Below, one piece after another: positions 55,850 through 64,000 of a stretch of 64,000 nucleotides of DNA. Source of the stretch: Thalassobaculum litoreum DSM 18839 (lineage in GTDB: Bacteria; Pseudomonadota; Alphaproteobacteria; Thalassobaculales; Thalassobaculaceae). Position numbers and translations under genes: made by a program. Where the stretch lies: assembly GCF_900102465.1 (NCBI RefSeq), contig NZ_FNBW01000019.1:1-64000 (forward strand). The letters are read 5' to 3'. Below the pieces are notes generated by a model that saw only the letters and a list, made by a program, of their open reading frames with translations, was not told where the DNA came from and did no database searches. Each line of letters opens with the position of its first letter. The first letter of the stretch is position 1.

Positions 55850-56980
55850 TCAGACCTGATCCAACCCAGCGAAGATGCCGAGAACGAAGATAGCGTAAAC
55901 GCCTATGATCGTGTGGGAAATGATCGGCGGCACGATGCTGCCGGAGCGCATGAACAGCCAGCCCCACAGAAGCGACGGCAGAATCACGGCCAGGGAGACG
56001 AGGGGATTGAGATGGGCGTGCAGCACGGCGAACAGGAGCGTGGCGATGCCGTTCGCTATCCAGCCGGCATAGCCGACAACCCCGGTCAGGAAGCTCTGCA
56101 GCGGCGCCTGAATGGCGCATCGGACGGCGAACTGCTGGAACAGGACGGACAGCAGATAGATCCCCAGGCCGAGCGCGTAGAGCTCGACACTGTCCACCTT
56201 GGTGCCGTCGTCCAGCACGAAGAAGCTGAACAGGGGCCGCTGCGCCCCGTCGGATGTGGCGGCGAGGGAGAGCAGCACGTATTTGAAGACGGTCATCGCC
56301 ACGCAGAATCCGACCGACCAGACGACGGCTTCGACGACATCCCGACGCTTGGGGCGGATCAGGCCGACCGTCTGCGACGACGGCGTGATCCAGCGGTTGA
56401 TCAGGAAGGCGATCACCACGAGCGTCAGAAGCGCGATCACCGGACCGAGATCGAAAAACCGCTCCCGCGCCAGTCTCTGCATCGGCTCCAGCATCAGGGT
56501 GAACACGCTGAAGATCGTCAGGATGGCAACGATGAACCGACCGGTCGCCGCACGTTCCACCTCCCGCCTGGCGGTCCTCTCCAGGAGCTCCACGCGCTCG
56601 CTTTCGTCGGAAATCGTCACCAGGACGCCGATCCGGTCGCCGGATCCCTTCCGGCGCAGCAGGACTGCGCGGACACTCAGGTGAAGCACGCCGTCCGGGC
56701 CGTCGAGGCTGATATTGGCGACATGGGGTCGTTCGGGTTGCCGGATCGCCTCGAGCACGCAATCGGTGAAGTCGTCCAGCCCCTCGATGGGCAGAAAGAC
56801 CTCGGCCACCGTCCGCCCGACCACGTCGGTGGCTTGTAAACCGAAGATGGCCTCCGCGCCCGCGTTGAAGGTCGTTACCCGTCCTTTCGGGTCGATGGTG
56901 ACGATGCCGTCCCGGGACGAGGCGACGATATCCTCGGTCATGGCTGTCGGCAGGACCTGGAGAGGGCTCGACCCGTTCAT
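55850..56980 (-). CDS. PAS domain fused to CPBP-type membrane protease domain
   Basis: A 376-residue protein with an N-terminal PAS domain (about 15-125: IVASSRDGIVTIDPKGRVTTFNAGAEAIFG) and a C-terminal region of about seven membrane segments resembling CPBP (Abi/CAAX-type) proteases. The canonical EExxxR motif reads QQFAVR, so both catalytic glutamates are glutamine. The later FAVLHAH and ISH motifs are intact. It may be an inactive or altered intramembrane protein linking PAS sensing to a lipid or peptide signal. ATG 56980 (MNGSSP) is chosen with AAAGAGA upstream. It is last upstream gene of the minus-strand set with radical SAM and CFA. Confidence 0.8.
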   Translation of the reverse strand: MNGSSPLQVLPTAMTEDIVASSRDGIVTIDPKGRVTTFNAGAEAIFGLQATDVVGRTVAEVFLPIEGLDDFTDCVLEAIRQPERPHVANISLDGPDGVLHLSVRAVLLRRKGSGDRIGVLVTISDESERVELLERTARREVERAATGRFIVAILTIFSVFTLMLEPMQRLARERFFDLGPVIALLTLVVIAFLINRWITPSSQTVGLIRPKRRDVVEAVVWSVGFCVAMTVFKYVLLSLAATSDGAQRPLFSFFVLDDGTKVDSVELYALGLGIYLLSVLFQQFAVRCAIQAPLQSFLTGVVGYAGWIANGIATLLFAVLHAHLNPLVSLAVILPSLLWGWLFMRSGSIVPPIISHTIIGVYAIFVLGIFAGLDQV

Positions 56981-57128
56981 GCGATTGTCTCTTTCGCGCT
57001 GGTGCCCACCGAGGGTAGCGCCGTCCCACGCCGAGATCGACGGCTCCGTGCCAGCCGCGCATCCGGCGAAAGAGCAGGCCGGGTTTAGGTCCAACGAGAA
57101 TGCAACGGGCTTTAACGGCGGTTGCCGA

Positions 57129-58589
57129 CTATTCGACCACCAGCTTGACCAGCATGCCCGGCTGAAGCTGGGCGTTGCTGTCGATACCGTTCAGCACCTG
57201 GAAGCGGGCGCGCTGCTCGGGTCCCTGCGGCATGCGGGCGGCAAGGCTGTCGATCGTGTCGCCCGGCTGAACCTGGACCACCTGCAGGCGCAGGGGCCGG
57301 TAGGACGAGGCTTCCGACTCGCTCAGGCGCTCGAAGCTGTACGTGGTGCGACGCAGCTCTTCGTCGTTGGCGGCCAGCGTGCCGGCGCTGCCCAGGAAGA
57401 CGAAGCGATACACATGGCTGCTGTCGGCGCGGATCGCGATCAGCCGGTAGTTCGCAACGCCCTGCTGGGTCTGGACCGCAGCCGCCGCGGTCGCCGCGTT
57501 CATGCCGTTGACGGTGATGTCCTGCAGGCCGGATAGCCGGGCATTCTGCGCCCAGCGCTGCAGGTACTGGGACATCGGCATGCCCGAGGTCTCGCGCACC
57601 CCGTCGAAGACCATGGCCATCTCGTCGCCGCGGCGGCCTTCGACCCGGTCGGAGGAATTGATCAGGGTGAAGCCCGGCGGGGCGACGAAGCGGAAGCGCA
57701 GGGTCGGATGGATGAAGGTCCGGTCGCGGATGAACCCTTCCTCCGGATCGTCGCCGTACAGCATCCCGTCGATCTGACGCAGATAGGGCTCGCGCTCCAC
57801 CCGTCCCGGGGCCAGGGAGCCGGTCGCCTGCTGTGCCTCCCGGACCCGGTCAAGGGTGCGCGGGTGGGTGGCCAGCAGGTTGAAATCATTGGAACTGCTT
57901 TCCGCCCCCCTCAGCCGTGCCTGGAGGTCTGTCTGGGCGCCGAGACTGGCGAGGAACTGCGCCACGGCACTCGGCTCGTAACCGGCCGCCGTCATGTAGC
58001 GCAGGCCCAGGGAATCCGCTTCGAACTCGTTCTCCCGGCTGTAGCTCTTCAGATAAAGGCCGCCGCCGAGATTGGCGAGATCCGACAGGGCCCGCTGGCC
58101 GGTGACCGCGCCGAGCAGGCCGGCGCCCAGGCTGACCGCGACCGAACGGCTGTAGCGCTCGGCGCTGTGGCGGGCGGTGACGTGGCCGATCTCGTGGCCG
58201 AGAACGCCCGCCAGCTCCGCCTCGTTGTCGGCGAGGGCGAGCAGACCGCGGCTGACATAGACATAACCGCCGGGCAGCGCGAAGGCGTTGACCACGGGGC
58301 TGTCGAGGATGGTGAAGGTGAAGTTCAGGTCCGGCCGCTCGGAAACCGACGCCATCCGCGCGCCGATGCTGTTCACATAGGCGTTGAGCTGCGGGTCCTG
58401 ATAGGCCCCGCCGAACTCCTCCAGGATCTGCGGGTGCTGTTCCGCGCCGATCCGCTTCTCGTCCTCCGGCGACATGAACGCCGTGAAACTCTGATCGCCC
58501 GTCGCCGGGTTGGTGGAACAGGCGCCGACCGAGACGGCGGCCAGGACGGCGAGAACGGGGAGCGTGCGTTTGAACAGCGAAGCCATCAT
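57129..58589 (-). CDS. M48 family metalloprotease (lipoprotein, BepA-like)
   Basis: A 486-residue periplasmic zinc protease. The signal peptide ends in a lipobox VGAC, so it is probably anchored to the outer membrane. The zinc motif HEIGH with ARHSAER downstream and the third ligand in ENEFEADSLGLRYM are present. The C-terminal LQVVQVQPGDTIDSLAARM ... LQPGMLVKLV looks like a LysM-type domain. Such proteins help outer-membrane protein quality control. Start MMASLFKR is chosen over a 51-residue extension. Confidence 0.9.
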   Translation of the reverse strand: MMASLFKRTLPVLAVLAAVSVGACSTNPATGDQSFTAFMSPEDEKRIGAEQHPQILEEFGGAYQDPQLNAYVNSIGARMASVSERPDLNFTFTILDSPVVNAFALPGGYVYVSRGLLALADNEAELAGVLGHEIGHVTARHSAERYSRSVAVSLGAGLLGAVTGQRALSDLANLGGGLYLKSYSRENEFEADSLGLRYMTAAGYEPSAVAQFLASLGAQTDLQARLRGAESSSNDFNLLATHPRTLDRVREAQQATGSLAPGRVEREPYLRQIDGMLYGDDPEEGFIRDRTFIHPTLRFRFVAPPGFTLINSSDRVEGRRGDEMAMVFDGVRETSGMPMSQYLQRWAQNARLSGLQDITVNGMNAATAAAAVQTQQGVANYRLIAIRADSSHVYRFVFLGSAGTLAANDEELRRTTYSFERLSESEASSYRPLRLQVVQVQPGDTIDSLAARMPQGPEQRARFQVLNGIDSNAQLQPGMLVKLVVE

Positions 58590-58722
58590 GCGAGTGTACC
58601 CTACATCTGGTCGTGGCAACGATATGGCAGGCCGAAACCTTGCCCAAGATCCGCTTGCCGGCAATGCAATGGGCAACGATTCAATCCACGCGACGGTTCC
58701 AGCATCGATATAGGGAGTGGGC

Positions 58723-59538
58723 TCAGTCCTCCAGGACTTCAAGCTGCGCGGGGTGGGTGAGGTCGATCATCGGTCCGTTCGTCGGATAGACCCAGCCCCG
58801 CCCCCGCACCCGCCGGCCGGTCAGGTCCGGCAGCTCGATACCGGCCTTCCGGAACGCCCGGCGCGCGTCGCTCTCGGCCCGAAAGGTGAAGTCGTTGCGC
58901 CAGTCCAAACCGAAGTTCAGGTAGGCGGTACCGCGGACCAGGGCGGCGTCGACCACGCGGCCTTCGACGATCTGCCAGCTGTCCAGATCGCCCCAGGTCT
59001 CAGAGGGGTTGCGGATGCGGTAGAACCGGTCGGCCCAGATCCCGCGCCGGTTAGCCCGGGCGGTACGCTCCAGGTCGAGCATGCTTCGGGCGCCGGTCGC
59101 GGTGCGGGGCCATGTGTAGACGCGGGCGAGGCCGCGCTGCAGCAGATGCCCCTGCAGCCAGGTGCCGTCGTCGACCACCAGATGGGCCAACGCCCGCTGC
59201 CAGCGGTCGCGCCGGTCGTCGGCGTAATGGAGGGTGACCGTCCGGCCCAGGCAGGCGGCGCTGGTTTCGACCGTCGCCTCGACGGCGTGCGGCCAGGCCG
59301 GAGAACCGTCGCGCGTCGGGGCCGGACCCTGGACGCCCGCCAGACGCACCCGCAGACCGTCTTCAAGGTCGATCGTATCGGCGGACAGAACGGCGGCGAC
59401 CCGGCCGGTCTCCCCCGGCGTCAGGCCGGGGGGAAGAGGGGGACCGGGTCTGGCCGGCTTGGCCCCCGACAGCAACACCGCCCCGCCCGCGACCAGGGCG
59501 GTGCGGAGCAGCGATCGTCGGGTCGGCCGGGTGGTCAT
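58723..59538 (-). CDS. Secreted SNase-like (thermonuclease family) protein
   Basis: A 271-residue protein with a Tat-type signal (RRSLLRTALVAGGAVLL, twin arginine). The SNase-like core starts about residue 45 (GRVAAVLSADTIDLEDGLRVRLAGVQ) and shows WQRALAHLVVDDGTWLQGHLLQRGLARVY. Canonical catalytic arginine and glutamate positions cannot be confirmed by eye. A C-terminal extension (about 190-271) includes a second beta-rich domain. It may be a nucleic-acid binding or cleaving exported protein. It ends 133 bases upstream of the M48 start, same strand. Confidence 0.8.
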   Translation of the reverse strand: MTTRPTRRSLLRTALVAGGAVLLSGAKPARPGPPLPPGLTPGETGRVAAVLSADTIDLEDGLRVRLAGVQGPAPTRDGSPAWPHAVEATVETSAACLGRTVTLHYADDRRDRWQRALAHLVVDDGTWLQGHLLQRGLARVYTWPRTATGARSMLDLERTARANRRGIWADRFYRIRNPSETWGDLDSWQIVEGRVVDAALVRGTAYLNFGLDWRNDFTFRAESDARRAFRKAGIELPDLTGRRVRGRGWVYPTNGPMIDLTHPAQLEVLED

Positions 59539-59549
59539 CGGATCCCGCG

Positions 59550-59996
59550 TCAGGCCTTCAGGCTGCGGAGCATCCAGGCATGCTTGTCGTGGGTGGTCAG
59601 CCGCGCGGTCAGCATGTCGGCGGTCGCCGGATCACCGGCGTCCTCGGCCACGGAAATGCCGTCGCGCAGGGTGGCGCCCATGGTCTCGTGGCTGGCGGCG
59701 AGGTCGGAGACCATCGCCTTTGCATCGGCATTCTGCTTGGCGTCGGCGATCTTGGTCGCGTCCATGAAGACCTGGAAGCTGCCCGGCGCCGGCGCGCCCA
59801 GGGCGCGGATGCGCTCCGCCAACTCGTCGACCGCGCCATGGGCGTCGTTGTACTGCTCCTCGAACAGGTTATGCAGCCCGTAGAAGGTCGGGCCCTCGAC
59901 GTTCCAGTGATAGTTCTGCGTCTTCAGAGCCAGCGCGTAGGTGTCGGCCAGAGCCTGTTCCAGGGCGGCAATCACAGGTTTGCTATTCGCGGACAT
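59550..59996 (-). CDS. dps: DNA-protecting ferritin-like protein Dps
   Basis: A 148-residue dodecameric ferritin-like protein that stores iron and protects DNA during oxidative stress. The ferroxidase ligands are in NYHWNVEGPTFYGLHNLFEEQY, and the acidic DAHGAVDELAERIRALG follows. A GGAGG ribosome site precedes the ATG. It is divergent from oxyR, from which it is separated by 127 bases with palindromes, and ends 12 bases before the SNase-like gene. OxyR is the likely activator. Confidence 0.95.
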   Translation of the reverse strand: MSANSKPVIAALEQALADTYALALKTQNYHWNVEGPTFYGLHNLFEEQYNDAHGAVDELAERIRALGAPAPGSFQVFMDATKIADAKQNADAKAMVSDLAASHETMGATLRDGISVAEDAGDPATADMLTARLTTHDKHAWMLRSLKA

Positions 59997-60037
59997 AAAA
60001 GGTCCCTCCTTTATCTCTCGTCGGGATGAAGCATGGC

Positions 60038-60053
60038 AGCCCGAATTCGGGCT
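60038..60053. promoter_or_regulatory. 16-base palindrome in the dps-oxyR spacer
   Basis: AGCCCGAATTCGGGCT is a perfect palindrome about 40 bases before the dps start. It could be a regulator site or a leader-mRNA hairpin in the dps transcript. It does not match OxyR. Confidence 0.4.
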
Positions 60054-60110
60054 TGGAGTTGATATGGGAGCTCAAGAACGATCCGCTAATCAATAAATCC
60101 CACCGGTGTG

Positions 60111-60125
60111 ATAGTTTAAAGCTAT
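60111..60125. promoter_or_regulatory. OxyR-type half-site over the oxyR start codon
   Basis: ATAGTTTAAAGCTAT matches the OxyR dimer consensus ATAGnTnnnAnCTAT exactly. Its right end covers the oxyR start codon (ATG at 60124). A second copy of the motif at the expected upstream spacing is weak. OxyR bound here could autorepress oxyR while activating the divergent dps. Confidence 0.65.
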
Positions 60126-61107
60126 GAGTACCAACGGTCTGAGTTTGCGCGAACTCGAGTATCTGGTGGCGGTGTCCGAGCACGGGCATTTCGGCCGGGC
60201 GGCGGAAGCCTGCCATGTCAGCCAGCCGTCGCTTTCGGCCGGTGTCCGCAAGGTCGAGGAACTCCTTGGTTTCCGGGTCTTCGAGCGGACCAGCCGCACG
60301 GTCTTGCTCACCCGTCGCGGCGCCGTCGCGGTCGATCGCGCGCGGCAGACGATCGCGGCCGCCGAGCACTTCCTGTCCACCGCGCCGGCCAGCGGCAATC
60401 CCCTGTCCGGACGCTTCGTGATCGGAGCGATTGCGACAATCGGTCCCTATCTCTTCCGTCACGTGCTCGGTCCGCTGCGCCGGGAGCATCCGGATCTCGA
60501 TCTGATCATCGAGGAAGGACTGACCGGCCATCTCATCGACCGGCTGCGCGAGGGGGCCCTGGACGCGGTCATCCTCTCCCCGCCCGTTGCCGATGAGGGC
60601 CTGGTGATCGAGCCCTGCTACCGCGAGCGGTTTCACCTGGCCGAGGCGGCGGGCGACCCCTTGCCCGCCGGTCCGGCGAACCTGGCCGCCCTGGATATGC
60701 AGGGCGCGGTTCTGCTGGAGGAGGGCCACTGCCTGCGGGATCAGACCCTGTCGATCTGCTCCGCCGCGGGCATCCGGCCGCGGCAGACGGCCATGAGCCT
60801 GGAGACCCTGAAGGCGATCGTCGCCGCCGGCACCGGCTTCAGCCTCATTCCGGAGACGGCGACGGACGACACGCTGGGCGGTCTCATCCGCTACCGGCCG
60901 TTCAGCGATCCCCGGATCGGGCGCACCGTGGCGCTGGCCTGGCGGCGCAGCCGGACGGAAGACGACGATGTCCGCAGCCTGCTGGCCCTGCTGCGCCGCG
61001 CGTCGCCGCCGGGTGCGATCCCGATCGAGGGCGCGCGCATCGAGGGTTTTGACAATGGCCGGGCGGAAGCGGATAACCGGGCAGTTCAGAAGGGAGGACG
61101 GCCGTGA
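60124..61107 (+). CDS. oxyR: LysR-family regulator OxyR
   Basis: A 327-residue peroxide sensor and regulator. N-terminal HTH (LRELEYLVAVSEHGHFGRAAEACHVSQPSLSAGVRKVEELLG-type order), then the regulatory domain with the redox pair in EGHCLRDQTLSIC, matching the C199/C208 arrangement of OxyR. The start ATG lies inside a predicted OxyR site and lacks a clear ribosome site. It is divergent from dps and its stop overlaps the iminopeptidase start (GTGA). Confidence 0.93.
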   Translation: MSTNGLSLRELEYLVAVSEHGHFGRAAEACHVSQPSLSAGVRKVEELLGFRVFERTSRTVLLTRRGAVAVDRARQTIAAAEHFLSTAPASGNPLSGRFVIGAIATIGPYLFRHVLGPLRREHPDLDLIIEEGLTGHLIDRLREGALDAVILSPPVADEGLVIEPCYRERFHLAEAAGDPLPAGPANLAALDMQGAVLLEEGHCLRDQTLSICSAAGIRPRQTAMSLETLKAIVAAGTGFSLIPETATDDTLGGLIRYRPFSDPRIGRTVALAWRRSRTEDDDVRSLLALLRRASPPGAIPIEGARIEGFDNGRAEADNRAVQKGGRP

Positions 61108-62075
61108 TCCGCGACGAACTGTTTCCGGAAATTGCTTCTCGGCGAAACGGCTTCCTCGAGGTCGGCGACGGCCACACGATCTACTGGGAGGAGAGCGGCG
61201 CCCGTGAGGGCATTCCCGTCGTCTTCCTGCATGGCGGGCCGGGATCCGGAACCTCGCCGACCCAGCGCCGGTTCTTCGATCCCCGGGCCTACCGCATCAT
61301 CCTGTTCGACCAGCGCGGTGCCGGGCGCTCGACACCCCGCGCCGGGATCGAGGCCAACACGACGCCGCACCTGATCGCCGATATGGAGCGCCTGCGTCAG
61401 CATCTCGACATCGAGGCATGGCTGGTCTTCGGCGGGTCGTGGGGCTCCACTCTGGCGCTGGCTTATGGTCAGGCCCACCCGGATCGGTGCCTCGGGTTCG
61501 TGCTGCGCGGCGTCTTCCTCGGCCGGCGGAACGAGATCGACTGGTTCATGAACGGCATGCGCGGGTTCTTCCCCGAGGTCTGGCGGAGCTTCGCCGAGTT
61601 CATCCCCGCCGCCGAACGCGCCGACCTGCTGCGGGCCTATCACCGGCGGCTGACCGATCCCGATCCCAAGGAACACCTGCCGGCCGCCAGGCATTGGGCG
61701 CGCTACGAGAAGGCCTGCTCCTCGCTGCTCCCCGAACCCGAGCAGATCTGGTCCGCGGAGGATCCGAACCACGCGCTGAATCTGGCGCGGATCGAGGCCC
61801 ACTACTTCCTCAACGACATGTTCCTGCCGGACGGCGGTCTGCTGGCCGGCGTCGAGCGGATCCGACATCTTCCCGCGACCATCGTCCAGGGACGCTACGA
61901 TGTGATCTGTCCGCCGGAGAGCGCCCACGCGCTGGCCCGTGCGTGGGCGGGCGCGGAGCTGGTCTACGTGCCCGATGCCGGCCATGCGGCGATGGAGCCG
62001 GGAGTGCGCCGCGCCCTGGTCCGGGCGACCGAGCGGTTCAAGACGACCCTGCGCCAGCCGGTTCGCGTCGGTTGA
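61104..62075 (+). CDS. pip: Proline iminopeptidase
   Basis: A 323-residue alpha/beta hydrolase (S33). The oxyanion motif HGGPGSGTSP, the nucleophile GGSWGSTLAL, and late GRYDVICPPESAHAL plus PDAGHAAMEPG supply the Ser-Asp-His triad. It removes N-terminal proline from peptides in the cytoplasm. It starts with GTG in a four-base overlap with the oxyR stop, preceded by GGGAGG, so expression follows oxyR. Confidence 0.92.
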   Translation: MIRDELFPEIASRRNGFLEVGDGHTIYWEESGAREGIPVVFLHGGPGSGTSPTQRRFFDPRAYRIILFDQRGAGRSTPRAGIEANTTPHLIADMERLRQHLDIEAWLVFGGSWGSTLALAYGQAHPDRCLGFVLRGVFLGRRNEIDWFMNGMRGFFPEVWRSFAEFIPAAERADLLRAYHRRLTDPDPKEHLPAARHWARYEKACSSLLPEPEQIWSAEDPNHALNLARIEAHYFLNDMFLPDGGLLAGVERIRHLPATIVQGRYDVICPPESAHALARAWAGAELVYVPDAGHAAMEPGVRRALVRATERFKTTLRQPVRVG

Positions 62076-62178
62076 GCGGAGTATCGCCGCTTGAAGCGGC
62101 GGGCAGGCTCTCTATGATGCCGATATCCAATGAATTTTTCCGCCGCGCGCGGATTTTTCGCAGCCTGGGAGACGATCG

Positions 62179-62694
62179 TTGCGCCAGCCTCTCGCCACTG
62201 CCCTGATCCTCGCCGTCGCCCTGTGGCTCGGGGCCGTGGGCCAAGCCCGGGCGGAGGAGCCCGACTTCCTGACCGTCGGTGCCGGCTACTACGACCTGTT
62301 CGACGATCAGGCCGCCGCCGAGGCCCGCTTCGAATACCGGTTCTCCGAGAAGAACAAGCTGCTCTGGTTCACGCCCTTCGTCGGGCTGACCGCCACCTCC
62401 GACGCGGCGACCTACGGCTATGCCGGGATCGCGCTGGACGTGTTCTTCGGCAACCGGTGGGTGGCGACGCCGACCTTCGCCGCCGGGCTGTACGGCAATG
62501 GCGACGGCAAGGATCTGGGGCACGCGATCGAGTTCCGATCGGGCCTGGAGGTCGCCTACCGGTTCGACGACTACTCCCGTGTCGGCCTGTCCTTCACCCA
62601 CATCTCCAATGCCGGCATCGGCGAGCGCAATCCAGGCGTGGAATCGCTGGTGCTGTTCTATTCGGTGCCGTTCGACGCCGTCTTCGGGGAGTAG
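62179..62694 (+). CDS. PagL-like lipid A 3-O-deacylase
   Basis: A 171-residue outer-membrane beta-barrel protein with a signal peptide (RQPLATALILAVALWLGAVG, cleavage after ARA). The active-site motif HISNAGIGERNPGVESL matches the PagL His-x-Ser element; strands alternate in the rest of the chain. It would remove the 3-O-linked acyl chain from lipid A. The start is TTG (62179) with GGGAG seven bases upstream. Followed by the rhomboid gene after 15 bases. Confidence 0.88.
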   Translation: MRQPLATALILAVALWLGAVGQARAEEPDFLTVGAGYYDLFDDQAAAEARFEYRFSEKNKLLWFTPFVGLTATSDAATYGYAGIALDVFFGNRWVATPTFAAGLYGNGDGKDLGHAIEFRSGLEVAYRFDDYSRVGLSFTHISNAGIGERNPGVESLVLFYSVPFDAVFGE

Positions 62695-62709
62695 GCTGCG
62701 CCAGGCCGC

Positions 62710-63396
62710 ATGCCGGATCCCATCCCCTTTCGACCGCGGCCCCAGGTCCCGCCCGAGCCAAAGCCCTCGCTGCCGGTCGTGACCGTTCTGCTGTGTCTGG
62801 GACTGTCGGTCGTCTATCTGTGGCAGACCGGCCTGGACGTCTATGGCGACCTGGTCCTGATCAGCGGCTACGCGCTGACGCCCGCGGATCTGTTCGGCCT
62901 GCGCCTGCGCCCGCCGGAGATCGAGGGCGTGCCGCCAATCGCAACGCTCGTGACCGCCCAGTTTCTGCATGGCGGGTGGTTACACCTGCTGGGCAATGTC
63001 GTCGCCATCCTGCTCGCGGGCATTCTGGTGGAGCGCCGCGCCGGGGGAGTGCGGACCCTGGCGGTCTTCCTGCTGTCCGGGGTCGCCGGCCTGGCGGTGG
63101 AGGCGGCCGCCGCGCCGGGGTCGACCGCGCCGATCCTGGGGGCCAGCGCCGGGGCGGCCGGGCTGATGGGCGGCGTGCTTCGACTGGATCCACGCGGCCG
63201 GATCCATATTCCCTGGCCGGGCGGCGGGCGCCCCCGCCTGCGGGCGGTGCCGGCGCTGCCGGTGATCGGTGTCTGGCTGATCGCCCAGGTCGCCGGGCTG
63301 GCCTTCGCGGCGGGCGAGCCGGTCGCCTTCCTGGCCCATGGCACAGGCTTCGTGGTCGGGGCGCTGCTGGCCGGCGGCCGGCCGGCGGCTACATGA
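62710..63396 (+). CDS. Rhomboid family intramembrane serine protease
   Basis: A 228-residue protease with about six membrane segments. HGGWLHLLGNVVAILLAG is the second-helix motif, the catalytic serine lies in LGASAGAAGLMG (a GxSx variant of GASG) and the histidine is in AHGTGFVVGALL. It cleaves transmembrane substrates in the inner membrane. The ATG has no strong ribosome site. Its last eight bases overlap the end of the convergent minus-strand gene. Confidence 0.87.
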   Translation: MPDPIPFRPRPQVPPEPKPSLPVVTVLLCLGLSVVYLWQTGLDVYGDLVLISGYALTPADLFGLRLRPPEIEGVPPIATLVTAQFLHGGWLHLLGNVVAILLAGILVERRAGGVRTLAVFLLSGVAGLAVEAAAAPGSTAPILGASAGAAGLMGGVLRLDPRGRIHIPWPGGGRPRLRAVPALPVIGVWLIAQVAGLAFAAGEPVAFLAHGTGFVVGALLAGGRPAAT

Positions 63397-64000
63397 TGGT
63401 GGAGGGCGCGGAGTGTTCCAGCTTGAGCAGCTTGTCCAGGCCGGGCGCCAGGTCCGACTGAACGAACTCGGCCCGCTTGTGCGGGCTGCCGGTATGGTGC
63501 GGGAACTTGGTCTCCCAGGCGTCCAGCTTGACCGTCAGGCCGCAGAGCACGCCGCCGATGGTCTCGTGGTGGCTGATGATCAGGGCGTGCAGCTTCTGGA
63601 AGCTCTCCATGGAGATATTGTCCCAGAAGCTCTGTGAGTTGCGGTCGAAGGACTCGAACCGGCCGGTCACCGAGCCCAGCAACTCGTTGAGACCGCCACG
63701 CACGGCCTCGCATCTTTCCATCAGCTGATGGTTCTCCCGCAGCATGGTGCCGCGCATCTCGTCCATCCAGTCGGTGAGCTGGTCGAATTTCGGGACGATC
63801 TCGTCCAGGCAGCGCCGGAAATAGGAAAGCGACAGATAGATGTCGCCGTATTTCTCCAGGAAGTCGGGGATGTCGGCGACCGTGATGTTCATCATCGCGG
63901 CGATCTTCTGCATGTTCTTCAGCGCGACCTTGCGGTCGACATTGGTGAACATCTCGATGATCTGGCCGGAATTGCTGACATTGTCAGTGTTGGCGCCGAA
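63389..64000 (-). CDS. Hypothetical protein, cut by the window end
   Basis: The frame is open to the window edge, so the 5' end lies beyond 64000; at least 203 residues are visible. It is rich in helix (MQKIAAMMNITVADIPDFLEKYGDIYLSLSYF, TDWMDEMRGTMLRENHQLMERCEAV-type stretches) with no membrane segment or recognised domain. An internal Met at 63952 exists but the upstream reading frame continues, so it is unlikely to be the start. Function unknown; its end overlaps the rhomboid gene by eight bases. Confidence 0.6.
   Translation of the reverse strand, partial: FGANTDNVSNSGQIIEMFTNVDRKVALKNMQKIAAMMNITVADIPDFLEKYGDIYLSLSYFRRCLDEIVPKFDQLTDWMDEMRGTMLRENHQLMERCEAVRGGLNELLGSVTGRFESFDRNSQSFWDNISMESFQKLHALIISHHETIGGVLCGLTVKLDAWETKFPHHTGSPHKRAEFVQSDLAPGLDKLLKLEHSAPSTIM

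Overview
The window is a GC-rich (roughly two-thirds G+C by eye), densely coding stretch of chromosome from an alphaproteobacterium, most likely in or near the Rhodospirillales. Supporting signs are a groESL operon with a CIRCE element, heme A synthase CtaA, Usg, three PAS_5-type (PF07310-like) proteins, and the block Suv3-like helicase / S4 protein / fdxA / carD / rpoH. No rRNA, tRNA, CRISPR array, prophage or intact insertion sequence was found. It reads as core chromosome with small accessory patches.

Layout. 1-2.4 kb: a palindromic repeat, then groEL-groES on the minus strand with terminator, promoter and operator. 2.5-6.7 kb: a PAS_5 protein, a small secreted protein and usg, then a minus-strand redox operon (ferredoxin reductase, 2Fe-2S ferredoxin, DUF2332 protein, second 2Fe-2S ferredoxin). 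7-15.5 kb: amidohydrolase, ctaA, a membrane protein, a DinG-type helicase, a class III cyclase, and an Lrp/LysE pair. 15.5-19.6 kb: a cobalamin-riboswitch-controlled ABC ATPase plus TonB, an unknown protein beside a Fur-like site, and an FAH-family hydrolase. 20-28.9 kb: the glycogen operon glgX-malQ-glgP-glgB. 28.9-32.4 kb: two more PAS_5 proteins, a small conserved-looking protein, the second copy of the palindromic repeat and a TPR-sulfotransferase whose last codons lie inside that repeat.

32.8-40 kb: zinc uptake (znuA divergent from znuCB around a Zur box), a secreted protein, a chemoreceptor and htpG. 40.1-50 kb: the helicase-S4-(aminotransferase, DUF938, TerB)-fdxA-carD-pseudophosphatase-rpoH stretch. 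50-57 kb: an MFS exporter, a 665-base region without convincing genes, then a glycosyltransferase facing a minus-strand set of CFA-type methyltransferase, radical SAM protein and PAS-CPBP membrane protein. 57-64 kb: M48 lipoprotein protease, SNase-like protein, dps divergent from oxyR, proline iminopeptidase, a PagL-like deacylase, a rhomboid protease and a gene cut by the window end.

The most unusual items are a PPP-fold 'phosphatase' between carD and rpoH that has lost every recognisable metal-ligand motif; a PAS-CPBP fusion whose catalytic EE pair is QQ, next to a radical SAM/CFA pair of unknown product; a 140-bp two-hairpin repeat present twice and supplying a stop codon; and a B12 riboswitch over only an ATPase and TonB.
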